Below are positions 26,360-35,404 of a stretch of DNA of 64,000 nucleotides, in pieces (position 1 is the first letter of the stretch; every line of letters begins with the position of its first letter). Where the stretch lies: assembly GCA_963850915.1 (NCBI GenBank), contig CAWKND010000011.1, positions 186,001 through 250,000 of the forward strand. The letters are read 5' to 3'. The stretch comes from CAVTWH01 sp963850915 (GTDB taxonomy: Bacteria > Actinomycetota > Actinomycetes > Mycobacteriales > Micromonosporaceae). Position numbers and translations under genes: made by a program. The notes under the pieces are model-generated. The model was not told where the DNA came from. It saw nothing but the letters and a program-made list of their open reading frames with translations, and did not search any database.

Positions 26360-26644
26360 ATGCCTACCTATCGAAGTACCGCAGTGTTGCTGTCCGCGGA
26401 CGGCACGAGAACCTCCGGAACCGCGGCGCTGTTCACCGAGCCCGCGCGCAACGGACGCACGCCACCGTGGGCCGGCGACTTCCGGCCCGTCACGGGCTCC
26501 GACAGCATCAAGAACGCCGTCGGCCAGACCCTGCAGCTGGAGCTGCCGGACGGTCGCACCGGCCGGGTACTCGTGCAGAGCGTCAAGGGCGGGAAGGGCG
26601 GCTTCACGCTGGCGCTGCTGGGCGAGGACGCGGCCCCCTTCTAA
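26360..26644 (+). CDS. Small hypothetical beta-rich protein
   Basis: This 94-residue frame has strong third-position bias and alternating strands (STAVLLSADG, QTLQLELPDGRTGRVLVQS, GGFTLALLG). No family is recognised. Start ATG 26360 gives MPTYRS; TTG 26351 is possible. It is followed by a 28-bp tandem repeat array. Confidence 0.55.
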   Translation: MPTYRSTAVLLSADGTRTSGTAALFTEPARNGRTPPWAGDFRPVTGSDSIKNAVGQTLQLELPDGRTGRVLVQSVKGGKGGFTLALLGEDAAPF

Positions 26645-26661
26645 CCCGGGTCTCATCGCCG

Positions 26662-26809
26662 GCCGCCGGACCCCGGGCGGCGTGAGCGTGCCGCCGGACC
26701 GCGGGCGGTGTGAGCGTGCCGCCGGATCCTGGGCAGCGTGAGCGTGCCGCCGGACCCAGGGCGGTGTGAGCGTGCCGCCGGATCCCGGGCGGCGTGAGCG
26801 TGCCGCCGG
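26662..26809. repeat. 28-bp tandem repeat, five copies plus a partial
   Basis: Units begin at 26662, 26690, 26718, 26746, 26774 and (partial) 26802. The core is GCCGCCGGACCCCGGGCGG followed by TGTGAGCGT or CGTGAGCGT. Each unit contains a self-complementary CCGCC...GGCGG, so the RNA could form a series of small hairpins. It fills the gap between a small gene and a membrane-protein gene, with the repeat ending about 50 bases before the latter. No function can be assigned. Confidence 0.85.
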
Positions 26810-26857
26810 CCGATCAGCGTCATTCGATCTGCGTCCCGGGCCGGTAGATTCGCCTCC

Positions 26858-28156
26858 GTGGCGATCGAGAAGTCCCAGCGGGAACGTGGTCCCATCTCGA
26901 CCGCGGTGAGCGCGGTGCTACTGAGCGCGGTCGTCGGTGCGCTGGCCGGTGCGGCGCTGACCGCGCACTGGGGCACAGTCACCACGGTGCTCGGGGCGAT
27001 CGTCGGCGCGCTGGCGTACACGATCGTGGACGCCGTCGCCCGGGCCCGCGTCCGGCCGGGACAGATCCCCGCGCTGTGGTCGCGGATCGTCGCCAGCGGG
27101 GTGTACGCGGCCCCCGCCGGGTGGCTGCTCGACGTACTCACCCCCGCCGGTCCGGTCATCGTGGGCGTACTGTTCGGCGCGCTCGCCGGCCTGCTCGGGC
27201 TGCGGCCACAGAAGGTCGCGCTGGGCCCGGTCGTCGGGCTCGCCGTCGGCCTCGCGTTCTGGCTGCCCTGGCACGGGGCGCCGGGCGCGATCGTCGCCGC
27301 CAGCGCGGTGGTCGCTTTCCGGCTGGTCTCCGCGCTGCTGTTCCGGGACGCGCAGGTCGAGCTGCTGGCCGAGGGGGTACCCGCGCGGGAGCTGCCGTTC
27401 GTGGTACCGCTCGCCGCCCGGGGCCGCTACGTGGGTACCGGCTACGTGAAGGAACTCGCCGGGGTACTGGGCGGCGTCTACCAGGCGGCCGCCGCCGACG
27501 TGGGGATCGTCGCGTCGCTGGACGAACTGGCCGGCCCCGACTTCGACCCGGCGACGGTGGACCCGCGGGTACGCGAGTTCTACGAGCACACCACCCGGTT
27601 CACCCTGGACATCGTGCCCGAGTGGCGGCTCTGGGTACGCCCCGGGTACCTGCTCTACCGTTCGCTGGTGGCGCGCCCGCTGGGCCAGGCGAACGTACCC
27701 ATGAACCAGCGCGAGACCCAGCGCGGCATCCACAGCCGGATCGACACGATCAGTGACACGGACACCGCCACCATCGGTACCCGGGGCTGGATCCGTTCCT
27801 TCGCGGACACCGACGAGCCGATCTACGTCGGCATCTACACCACCTACCGGCGGGACGGCCACGGCTATGTCAGCGTCGGCTTCCCCTTGCCGCAGGCCAG
27901 CTTCACCGCGACCCTGGCGCCGCTGCCCCGACCCGGCGGCGGGCTGGTACTGACCAGCCGCAGTCCGCTGAACCAGCCCGGCCACTACCTGTCCTATGTG
28001 GACGAACGCTCCGGTGACCTGACCACGCTGGCGGTGCACGGCTTCGCCGAGATGCTCGACGTCTTCCTCGACGGCGACGAGCTGCGCGCCGACCACTCGT
28101 TCCAGCTGTTCGGCATCGCGTTCATGACCCTGCACTACCGCATGCACCGCAAGTAG
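26858..28156 (+). CDS. Membrane protein of unknown function with large C-terminal domain
   Basis: The 432-residue protein begins with about five hydrophobic helices (residues 15-155, Gly/Ala-rich, AVVGALAGAALTA, GPVIVGVLFGALAGLLGL). The rest is a cytosolic or external alpha/beta domain (LDIVPEWRLWVRPGYLLYRSLVARPLG; GHGYVSVGFPLPQASFTATL). I recognise no family. GTG 26858 follows a repeat array, with no clear ribosome site. Confidence 0.72.
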   Translation: MAIEKSQRERGPISTAVSAVLLSAVVGALAGAALTAHWGTVTTVLGAIVGALAYTIVDAVARARVRPGQIPALWSRIVASGVYAAPAGWLLDVLTPAGPVIVGVLFGALAGLLGLRPQKVALGPVVGLAVGLAFWLPWHGAPGAIVAASAVVAFRLVSALLFRDAQVELLAEGVPARELPFVVPLAARGRYVGTGYVKELAGVLGGVYQAAAADVGIVASLDELAGPDFDPATVDPRVREFYEHTTRFTLDIVPEWRLWVRPGYLLYRSLVARPLGQANVPMNQRETQRGIHSRIDTISDTDTATIGTRGWIRSFADTDEPIYVGIYTTYRRDGHGYVSVGFPLPQASFTATLAPLPRPGGGLVLTSRSPLNQPGHYLSYVDERSGDLTTLAVHGFAEMLDVFLDGDELRADHSFQLFGIAFMTLHYRMHRK

Positions 28157-28188
28157 CCACACCGCAAGCAAACCGTAGACTCACCGGC

Positions 28189-28944
28189 GTGCCTGCCCCC
28201 GGTCTCTACCTCACACTGGTCCTCGTCGAGATCGGGCTGGCCGTGGCGACCGTGGTGGGGCTGCGGTTCATCACCGCGCCGTACGGGCGGCACGGCCGCT
28301 CCGGCTGGGGCCCGACGGTACCGGCCCGGGTCGGCTGGCTGGTCATGGAGTCGCCGGCGGCACTGCTGTTCCTCGCCGTGTACCTGTCCGGCGCACACCG
28401 GGCCGGCCTGGTACCGCTGGTCTTCCTCGGCCTCTGGGAACTGCACTACGTCCAGCGCGCCTTCGTCTACCCGCTGCTGATGCGGGCCGGCGCCCGGATG
28501 CCGCTGAGCATCATGGCGATGGCGATCACCTTCAACGTGCTCAACGGGTACGTCAACGCGCGCTGGGTATCCGACCTCGGCACGTACCCGCCGAGTTGGC
28601 TCTACGACCCGCGGATGCTCGCCGGGGTGCTGCTGTTCCTCGGCGGCCTGGCCGTCAACCTGGACGCCGACCGGCGGCTGCGGCGGCTGCGCGGGCCGGG
28701 CGAGACCGGCTACAAGATTCCCCAGGGCGGCGGGTACCGCTGGGTCTCCTCCCCCAACTACCTGGGCGAGATGGTCGAGTGGTTCGGCTGGGCGCTGGCC
28801 ACCTGGTCACTGGCCGGGCTGGCGTTCGCGCTCTACACCACGGCCAACCTGGCGCCCCGGGCGCTGGACAACCACCGCTGGTACCAGGAGCACTTCCCCG
28901 ACTACCCGCCGCAGCGCCGCGCGCTGCTTCCCCGCCTGTACTGA
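28189..28944 (+). CDS. 3-oxo-5-alpha-steroid 4-dehydrogenase-like membrane enzyme
   Basis: This 251-residue polytopic protein matches the steroid 5-alpha-reductase family. Features are ITAPYGRHGRSGWGP near the start, LWELHYVQRAFVYPLLMR, GYKIPQGGGYRWVSSPNYLGEMVEWFGWALATWS, and a C-terminal HRWYQEHFPDYPPQRRALLP. Such enzymes reduce enone lipids, including steroids and polyprenols, with NADPH in the membrane. GTG start at 28189. Confidence 0.87.
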   Translation: MPAPGLYLTLVLVEIGLAVATVVGLRFITAPYGRHGRSGWGPTVPARVGWLVMESPAALLFLAVYLSGAHRAGLVPLVFLGLWELHYVQRAFVYPLLMRAGARMPLSIMAMAITFNVLNGYVNARWVSDLGTYPPSWLYDPRMLAGVLLFLGGLAVNLDADRRLRRLRGPGETGYKIPQGGGYRWVSSPNYLGEMVEWFGWALATWSLAGLAFALYTTANLAPRALDNHRWYQEHFPDYPPQRRALLPRLY

Positions 28945-29041
28945 CGCCCCGACCGCCCGAAACGGCCCGGTTGGTTGGGCTCCCCGCCGCGCGGGTACCT
29001 GCTTGGTCAGGACGGCTTCATGCGGCAGAGGCGGGAACAGC

Positions 29042-29452
29042 ATGAGCAACGATGATCACCACGTGGACATCAACGAAGGCCCGATCACCAGTGCGGGGCT
29101 GCGGGAAATCCGGACGGCTGCCCTCGACCGTGCCCGGGACGCTGGCCTGGATCCCCGGGCGGCGGCCGGATTCGCGCTGGCGGTCAGCGAGGCGGCGAGC
29201 AACACGCTGCGCCACGCGCACCAGACCGGCGAGTACCGCATCGTCCGTGACGACCAGACGAGTCTCTACGCCGAGGTCTCCGACACCGGCCCCGGCCTGA
29301 ACGCGCAACCAGCTACCGAGTTGCCGGCACCCGACGCCACCAGTGGCCGCGGACTGTGGCTGATGCGGGAACTCGCCGATCACCTCGACGTGGAGTCGTC
29401 AACGGCGGGGACGACGGTACGCGTGGCCATGGATGTCGACGCCGACGAGTGA
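29042..29452 (+). CDS. Anti-sigma-type HATPase (RsbW-like)
   Basis: This 136-residue protein has the histidine-kinase-like ATPase fold of anti-sigma factors: FALAVSEAASNTLRHAHQTGEYRI (N box), VSDTGPGLNAQP (G1) and SGRGLWLMRELADHL (G2). ATG 29042 begins MSNDDHHVDIN. It faces the PP2C phosphatase and STAS genes on the opposite strand, so the three form a complete partner-switching set. The sigma factor it restrains is not in this window. Confidence 0.85.
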   Translation: MSNDDHHVDINEGPITSAGLREIRTAALDRARDAGLDPRAAAGFALAVSEAASNTLRHAHQTGEYRIVRDDQTSLYAEVSDTGPGLNAQPATELPAPDATSGRGLWLMRELADHLDVESSTAGTTVRVAMDVDADE

Positions 29453-29457
29453 GCGCG

Positions 29458-30675
29458 TCACTCGCGGTGTACAGCGAGGATCGCGATGTCGTCGTTGGCG
29501 GCGTCGTCGCCGAGCAGCACCGACATCGCCGCATCACACGCACGCGCGGCGGTACCGGTGTGCAGCACATCCCGTACCAGGGCGACGCGCTCCATGATCG
29601 GCTGGCCGCGCCGTTCGACGAGACCGTCGGTGTAGAGGAACAAGAGACTGTCCGGTGGCAGCGCCGCCACTGTTTTGCGCCGCGGCGCGTCGAGGGCCAC
29701 GCCCAGCGGGAGATCGGCCGCGACCTCGAGCAGCTCGGTGGAGCTGTCTGGAGCGGCCAGAAGTGGCGGCAGGTGACCGGCGCTGGACAGCTCCACGGTG
29801 TCGAGCTTGGGGTCGATGACGGCGTACACGGCGGTGGCCATCGCCTGTGGTTCGAAGATCTGAATCTTGCGATCGAGGCGGCTGAGTACGTCGGCCGGGT
29901 CGGTCGTCTCCAGCGCGTAAGCGCGCAGCGCGCTGCGGATGCGCCCCATCACGACGGCGGCACGCAGACCACTGCCCGCGACGTCCCCGATCGCGACGCC
30001 GACGTGCCCGGAGGGCAGTGCGAAAACGTCGTACCAGTCGCCGCCCACGCCGGTCTCGCTGCCGGGTACGTAGCGGGCGGCCACGTCGAGCCCGGCGACG
30101 GCTGGCGGTCGGCCCGGAAGCAGGCTGCGTTGCAGCGCTAGGGTGGCCGCGCGGTCCAACCGCGACAGGCGGGTAACGACGGCCGTGGCCGCGCGGTCGG
30201 CGACCATCTGCAGCAGTTCGACGTCGTCGTCGGTGAATCGCCGCGCGCTGAGCGCGCCGACGTGCAGGACACCGATGGTCTGCCCGGCGCTGATCATCGG
30301 TACGCCGAGCATCGAGGTGACGCCCTTGGCCAGCAGGATGGGGTTGATCACGTTGTCCGCGTCGACACGGTCGAGCGTGACGGGCTGGGCGGTGGCCGCG
30401 ATCCGGCCGGCGAAGCCGGCCCCCACCGGCAGGCGGACGCCTTGGCGGACCTCCTCTTCCAGTCCGCTGGCCGCGGTGGCCACCAGCTCGGTACCAGTCG
30501 GGTCGAGCAGGAGGACGACGGCGGTATCCGCGGCGAGCAGGTCGCGGGTGCGCTCCAACAGTTCGGCGAGCAGATCCTCGACGCCCAGGCGGGCGAGGGC
30601 CGCATCGGTGACCGTCTTGATCCGGCGCAGCCGCTGCTCGCTGTCGCGGCGCGACAACCTGCTACTCATAGTCAC
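29458..30675 (-). CDS. GAF-domain PP2C/SpoIIE-type serine phosphatase
   Basis: This 405-residue protein has an N-terminal GAF sensor domain (about 30-165; TSMLGVPMISAGQTIGVLHVGAL) and a PP2C domain (about 190-400; GVGGDWYDVFAL, VAIGDVAGSGLRAAV, SLLFLYTDGLVERR, NDDIAILAVH). Metal-binding Asp residues of the PP2C centre are kept. It should dephosphorylate the STAS protein encoded upstream. GTG 30675 or ATG 30669 may start it. Confidence 0.9.
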   Translation of the reverse strand: MTMSSRLSRRDSEQRLRRIKTVTDAALARLGVEDLLAELLERTRDLLAADTAVVLLLDPTGTELVATAASGLEEEVRQGVRLPVGAGFAGRIAATAQPVTLDRVDADNVINPILLAKGVTSMLGVPMISAGQTIGVLHVGALSARRFTDDDVELLQMVADRAATAVVTRLSRLDRAATLALQRSLLPGRPPAVAGLDVAARYVPGSETGVGGDWYDVFALPSGHVGVAIGDVAGSGLRAAVVMGRIRSALRAYALETTDPADVLSRLDRKIQIFEPQAMATAVYAVIDPKLDTVELSSAGHLPPLLAAPDSSTELLEVAADLPLGVALDAPRRKTVAALPPDSLLFLYTDGLVERRGQPIMERVALVRDVLHTGTAARACDAAMSVLLGDDAANDDIAILAVHRE

Positions 30676-30696
30676 CGCGTCCTCAGAACGGGGCAG

Positions 30697-31014
30697 TTAG
30701 CTCCCCTGCCGGGAAAGATGCTCCCACACTCCCGTGAGGTCCAGTACCTGCCGCACCAGTCCCTGTGCTCCGGCAGCCGTGAACAGTACGTTCCGCGAGT
30801 CGGCGAGTTTGCGGCCCTGGATCAGCGCATTGATCCCGCTCGAGTCCAGGAAGGTGACTTCGGACAGGTCGACAGTTACCTCTGCGACATCCGCAGCGGT
30901 GACGGCGGCGTGAATTTCGCGCTCCAGGGAGCCCACCGTTGCCAGGTCGACCTCACCGCCCACGGCTACCGTCGCAGCGGCAGCCTCGCGGCGGACAGCC
31001 ACTGTGAGTGACAT
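30697..31014 (-). CDS. STAS-domain anti-anti-sigma factor
   Basis: This 105-residue STAS protein has VTVDLSEVTFLDSSGINALIQ with the phosphorylatable Ser in D-S-S-G and a good C-terminal helix (GLVRQVLDLTGVWEHL). ATG 31014 follows GGGAG. It is 21 bases upstream of the GAF-PP2C gene and should be its substrate; together with the HATPase at 29042 they form a partner-switching module. Confidence 0.88.
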   Translation of the reverse strand: MSLTVAVRREAAAATVAVGGEVDLATVGSLEREIHAAVTAADVAEVTVDLSEVTFLDSSGINALIQGRKLADSRNVLFTAAGAQGLVRQVLDLTGVWEHLSRQGS

Positions 31015-31169
31015 ACCGGCTCCCTTCGGCCAACTGTAGACGATCTTGGGCCGTGCCCGAATCAGGATGACTCTAACGCGCTCCACGACTGGACGGCCCC
31101 AACGCATCCGACGACTTTCGTCGGGCACGTACCTGCCTGGGAACGCACCGACAAATCGGGGCATACGAA

Positions 31170-31196
31170 GACGGCCGGTGCCCTGCACCGGCCGTC
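31170..31196 (-). terminator. Hairpin terminator after the small basic-protein gene
   Basis: The perfect 11-bp arms GACGGCCGGTG (31170-31180) and CACCGGCCGTC (31186-31196) enclose a 5-base loop. It lies 14 bases beyond the stop of the 47-residue minus-strand gene at 31211. Confidence 0.8.
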
Positions 31197-31210
31197 TCGA
31201 TGGGATGCTT

Positions 31211-31354
31211 CTACTTCTTCTTGGCCTTCGTCGGGGTCTGGGACAGCGCGCTCCCGGCCGCCTTCTTGTCGGTCTTGGTCGCCTTCGAATCCTTCAGCAC
31301 CTTGCCGGCCGCGCTGGCCGCCTTCTCGCCGGTCTGCTTCTTGTTGACTGCCAC
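31211..31354 (-). CDS. Very small Lys/Ala-rich basic protein
   Basis: This 47-residue frame reads VAVNKKQTGEKAASAAG..., ends TPTKAKKK and is followed at once by a strong terminator. Third positions are almost all G/C. Short basic proteins beginning with NKKQTGEKAASAAGKVL are conserved in many actinobacteria, so I take it as real, although GTG 31354 has only a weak ribosome site (GAGGAAGCAGG). Its role is unknown; the Lys-rich composition suggests nucleic-acid binding. Confidence 0.7.
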   Translation of the reverse strand: MAVNKKQTGEKAASAAGKVLKDSKATKTDKKAAGSALSQTPTKAKKK

Positions 31355-31555
31355 GGGTTACCTGCTTCCTCGACACCGGTGGGCGATCCGGTCGCGCCAC
31401 CGCCCAGCTGACACAGAACAACTTCCCCATTTGCGGCGGACCCAACCGGCAGCGGCTCGGGCCGGCCGCTCGACGTGGCCCGTGTCTGAGGCGGCAGCGC
31501 TGGCGGCTACCCGACAGCCGCTGGAACAGGCCGGACGGGCGTGCCACCATGCGGC

Positions 31556-32152
31556 GTGATCTCACGCAGGAACACTCTCCTGGGCACCCTCGCGGTCGCC
31601 GTGGTACTGGCCGGCGGATTGACCGGATGCCAGCCAGCCGCCAGCTCAGCCAGCGGCGGTACCCCGTCCACCGCGCCGGCCGGCGCCACCGCCAGCGCCT
31701 CCGATGCTGGTACACCCGCCGCTCCCACGCCGTCGCCGTCGACCAGCCCGATCCTGGCCGACGGCCGCTCCCCCGTGTACCTGACCACCGTGGACACCGC
31801 ACACCGCAGCATCACCTTCGACCTGATCGAGTTCCTCACCGGCGACGCCGCCAAGCAGGCGTGGAAGAAGGCGAACCCGGGCAGCGACCAGGACGGTCCG
31901 GACGACGACTACTACATCGTCAACGACAACCCGAAGCTGCGTACCCTCCCGATCGCCAGCACCGTGACGGTGAGCGTGCTGCAGAACGACGGCGGCAGCC
32001 CGGACCCGATGTCGATCACCCTCGCCGCCTTCCCGGCCTACCTCGCACATGCCAAGCCGGACACGAGTGACCACCAGCTGTCCTACAACCCCTTCTGGCT
32101 CACCGTGCAGAACGGGCAGATCGTCAAGATCGAGGAGCAGTTCGTCCCCTGA
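31556..32152 (+). CDS. Putative lipoprotein
   Basis: The signal peptide LLGTLAVAVVLAGGLTGC is followed by the lipidated Cys and an Ala/Ser/Thr/Pro-rich linker of about 45 residues (PAGATASASDAGTPAAPTPSP). The globular part (SITFDLIEFLTGDAAKQAW, DDDYYIVNDNPKLRTLPI, WLTVQNGQIVKIEEQFVP) is common in actinobacterial lipoproteins of unknown role. GTG at 31556 gives the compact signal peptide. Confidence 0.8.
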   Translation: MISRRNTLLGTLAVAVVLAGGLTGCQPAASSASGGTPSTAPAGATASASDAGTPAAPTPSPSTSPILADGRSPVYLTTVDTAHRSITFDLIEFLTGDAAKQAWKKANPGSDQDGPDDDYYIVNDNPKLRTLPIASTVTVSVLQNDGGSPDPMSITLAAFPAYLAHAKPDTSDHQLSYNPFWLTVQNGQIVKIEEQFVP

Positions 32153-32173
32153 CCGGTACCCCGCCGGAGATTC

Positions 32174-32428
32174 TCAGCAGCTGTCGTTCGCGGATCTCCG
32201 GCGCCGGACGTTGCCTAGCCGGTAGGTTGCCGCGCCGGCCGCGCACCCGCCGATCCCGAGTAGCAGCAGCCAGCCGAGGTGGCCGCCAGTAACGGGGAGC
32301 TGTGGGGGGACCTGGAGCAGGACCGTCACCGATGCCGGGGGCGTGCGGGATGGTGCGCTCCGCGCACGCTGCGTTGACAGAGCACCGGTCATCGAGCCGG
32401 CAAGTCTGGACGCGGGCATGCTATCCAT
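32174..32428 (-). CDS. Short protein with C-terminal LPVTG sorting signal, probably a remnant
   Basis: The C-terminus is a complete sortase signal: PPQLPVTGG, a hydrophobic helix (WLLLLGIGGCAAGAA) and basic NVRRRRS. Before it there is only a short Ser/Pro/Arg sequence without a clear signal peptide, and codon bias weakens upstream of about 32345. It looks like the 3' remnant of a cell-wall-anchored protein gene, although the frame could be a small intact gene. No sortase gene lies in the window. Confidence 0.45.
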   Translation of the reverse strand: MDSMPASRLAGSMTGALSTQRARSAPSRTPPASVTVLLQVPPQLPVTGGHLGWLLLLGIGGCAAGAATYRLGNVRRRRSANDSC

Positions 32429-32641
32429 ATCCGCGGATGGCGTCGAGAGTTCGGGCCGAACACTCGATACTTGTCGGACGCTCCAGGTTCTCCGGGTCGG
32501 GAGTCAGCAGTTCAGCGCCGCTACTGGTGAGCCAGCCTCCGCCCGAGAGTTGCGGGGACGACCCGTAAACCTGAGGCCTTCCGCCGGGCGCGTGACCGCT
32601 CCGGGCGATCCTCGGTCGGGCGTCCAGTCGGCACCGACCGG

Positions 32642-33926
32642 CTACATCGGGCTGTTCAGCTCTTCGTCGGTCGGGTGGATGCCCCACGCGCGGTACTGGT
32701 CGATCAGCTGTTGCCGTTGGCCCGGGTCGGACACGAGGCTCAGCGAGTACCGCAGCTTGAGAATCGCCGTCCGGCGGGTCTCCGGGGTCCAACTGGCCCC
32801 GCCCGGCGGCGGGGCGGGATAGCCGGGCCGCGTCGGGGGGTAGCCCGGCTGGGTCGGATAGCCCGACGGCGGATAGCCGGACTGCGCGGCCTGTTGCTGC
32901 GCGCCATGTTGCTGGGCGGCCTGTTGCTGGCGCCTGTTGCTGGGCGGCCTGTTGCTGGGCGGCCCACTGTTGTTGGGCGGCCTGCTGTTGAGCGGCCTGT
33001 TGTTGGGCGGCCCACTGCTGCTGTGCGGCCCACTGCTGCTGCGCGGCCCACTGCTGTTGGGCGGCCTGCTGTTGAGCGGCCCGCTGCTGCTGTACCTGCT
33101 GCTTCAGCTGCCAGAGCGCCGCCCCCTGGCGCATGCCGCTCCACACGCCCTGTCTCGACACGCCCCGCAGCAGCGCGTCGGTCGGGGTACTGCCGATCAG
33201 GTTGCGTACGTCGTCCCACTGGACCCGGACGTCGGCGGGGTCCCTCTCCGCGACGAGAGCCGAGTAGCCGGTACCGCCGGTGGTGCGCTGCCCCTTCGGG
33301 AGCTTGAACTTCTCGACGAACAGCGAGTACGCGGGACCCTCCACCGGCTGTACGGACAGCACGGTCTCGCTCGTCACCTCGGTACTCAGCAGGTTCCCGC
33401 CGTTGGGGTCGTTCGGGTCGGTGCGGCTCTTCGGCCGCTTGCTCACGATGAACACGTGGGCGCGCACGAACCCGGACGGCGGCGGGGTAGCGCGCAGGAA
33501 CTCGCGTACCTTCTTGCGGCGCTGCTCGGCCGGCGTGTTCTCCCAGTTGCCGTCGGCGGGGGCATTGCCCATCGCGGCGGCGACCCGGCGCATTCCGGTC
33601 ACCGCGTCGACCAGCGACGGATCACCGGCAGCGGCTCGGTCGCGCATGCTCGGGATCGCCTGCCAGTTGATCCGCAGGCCGTCCGGCTGCTGTGGCGGGA
33701 CCCAGACCGGAACTTCCTGGCCGGGTACGAGCCACCTGTCCTCAGCCGGCGAGAACGTGAGGGTGACCATGCACGGCCCGGCGCCCACGTCCACGACCAC
33801 CCGGATGAAGTTGTTGCGCGCGTTGAGGAGGCCGAACAGCCCCTGCGGTGGCGCCTCGCACTGGACGACCAGCGCCGTCGCGTCGATCATCCCCGCTGGC
33901 GGCTCGCCGCTCCGTGACCTGGCCAC
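32642..33926 (-). pseudogene. Gln-rich repeat protein gene, frameshifted inside its repeat
   Basis: The first 220 residues are an unrecognised domain (VVVDVGAGPCMVTLTFSP, RRKKVREFLRATPPPSG). Then comes DVRNLIGSTPTDAL and a run of WAAQQQ and AAQQQ units. Near 32930 the frame switches: the continuing frame reads QQQATGRP, whereas the shifted frame gives the well-formed tail SGYPPSGYPTQPGYPP and the end DEELNSPM with stop at 32642. Two bases appear to be missing in the repeat. GTG 33926 follows AAGGAG. It may be a sequence error in the repeat or a real slipped-strand change. Confidence 0.65.
32930..33095. repeat. Array of CAG/CAA-rich coding repeats (AAQQQ/WAAQQQ)
   Basis: Repeated 15- and 18-bp units encode AAQQQ and WAAQQQ on the minus strand of the Gln-rich gene. 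Slippage in such an array would change length and, if not in multiples of three, the frame. The frameshift of this gene lies at its edge. Confidence 0.8.
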
Positions 33927-34064
33927 GGCTACTCCTTTGAGTCGATACCGGCCCATCGTAGGCCGGCGAGCCGTGCGGCCGGGATCGACGGTCGTCGGTC
34001 CGACACCGAAGTAGCGTCGCGGCCTGGAACTGCCACGGACGACGTCACTCCGGCCGCAGGCGAC

Positions 34065-35333
34065 TCAGAGTTCGCGCCCGATCGAACGGGCCATGACGGC
34101 CAGGCCGCCGGCTCCCAGGAGCGCGAGTGCGGCCGGGATGAGGAACACGTGTGGCAATCCGATGACGTCGGCGCCGACGCCTCCCGCGGTGCCGCCCAAG
34201 GCGGAGCTCAGCGCCGTGGAGCTCATGAAAATCGCGGATGCGGTGGCGACAGCCGTCGGCAGCAGGCGCTGGGCCACGATGATCCCGAGGGTGGCGAAGA
34301 TGCCCCACACGCCGCCCATCAGAATCTGGCCGGCGAACAGCCCGCCGGCGTTGCCGGTAGTGGCGAAGCAGATGTTGGCCGCGACGCCGAAGGCCGCGCC
34401 GAGGATCATCAGCCGGACCATGCCGGTCCGGCGAGCCACCAGCACGGCGAGAGGCATCAGGACGATCTCGACCAACGGCTGGATGCCGATGATCGCGCCG
34501 CTGAGGCCCGCGGCGAAGTGCAGCTGCCCGTTCATGTAGAGGGGCAGGTACGCGTACTTGATCGGCTCGCCGGCGTACACGAGGACGTAGAGTCCGGTGA
34601 ACGCGAGCAGTGGCAGCATCGCCCGTACGCCGGGGCCGCTGTGGCCGGCTTCCGGCGCGTGCTCAGTCGCGACCGTGGCGTGGCGGGTCCGCCGGAACCC
34701 GAGCGGGACGATCTGTACCAGGCTGCAGACGGCGGTGACGGCGAGCATCGTGCGCAGTGACGTCTGCGCCGCCAGCAAGGACCCGGCTACCGGGCCGACC
34801 ACCCAGCCACCGGTCAGGGCCATCCGCACAACCGCGACCACCCCGTCGTTATTCGGGCCGGGGTGCGCCTTCAGTTCGTCGTGTACGGCGGCGAAGAGCT
34901 GGGACGTCGCGGCGCCGGCGAACCCGCCGATGACCGCACTGATGACGTACGGCATCCACAGCTGGCTCGAGTACGCGATGCCCAGCCAGCCCACGAATCC
35001 GGCGACTGCACAGGCGCGGAACAGCCCGAGCCGCCGGCCGGTACGGTCGGATCGCCGGCCCACCAGGAAGCCGGCCACCGGTGCCGCCAGGTTCGTCAGG
35101 TAGAACAGCCCGGCCGCCGTCAGGGACGCGTGCAGGTCGTTGACCAGGAACGATGCGATCTGCGGAGCGGCCGCCGAGATGCCGAGCGCAGACAGGAACA
35201 CCGCGACCGTGGCTCCCCGGTACAGCGGCGAGGCGAGGGTCAGCCGCAGTGCCGAAGCCTGCGGTACCGGCTCGTCGAGTACCGGCTCGTCGAGTACCGG
35301 ATCGATCGGCTCGGCCTGCGGGGGGAGTGCCAT
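34065..35333 (-). CDS. MFS transporter, sugar-efflux (SetA)-like
   Basis: Twelve predicted helices, with SLYRGATVAVFLSALGISAAAPQ at the start and GRRSDRTGRRLGLF as the helix 2-3 loop. QLHFAAGLSGAIIGIQPLVEIVLMPLA is in the second half. Resemblance is to SetA-like sugar or drug efflux carriers. ATG 35333 follows GGAGG by about 11 bases; the upstream 15-bp tandem repeat (35264-35293) encodes VLDEP units near the N-terminus. It lies downstream of a TetR gene in the same direction with a 31-base palindrome between them. Confidence 0.83.
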   Translation of the reverse strand: MALPPQAEPIDPVLDEPVLDEPVPQASALRLTLASPLYRGATVAVFLSALGISAAAPQIASFLVNDLHASLTAAGLFYLTNLAAPVAGFLVGRRSDRTGRRLGLFRACAVAGFVGWLGIAYSSQLWMPYVISAVIGGFAGAATSQLFAAVHDELKAHPGPNNDGVVAVVRMALTGGWVVGPVAGSLLAAQTSLRTMLAVTAVCSLVQIVPLGFRRTRHATVATEHAPEAGHSGPGVRAMLPLLAFTGLYVLVYAGEPIKYAYLPLYMNGQLHFAAGLSGAIIGIQPLVEIVLMPLAVLVARRTGMVRLMILGAAFGVAANICFATTGNAGGLFAGQILMGGVWGIFATLGIIVAQRLLPTAVATASAIFMSSTALSSALGGTAGGVGADVIGLPHVFLIPAALALLGAGGLAVMARSIGREL

Positions 35334-35404
35334 CCGCTGTGCCTCCACATCACCTCGAGGCGGCGACTCGGCGGCCCGCGGGGTGGGTCCGAGCGTGCCC
35401 GCAG

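Noticed and set aside
26662..26809. Possible CRISPR array
   Set aside because: The units are directly adjacent with a constant 28-base period and no unique spacers, and no cas gene is seen.
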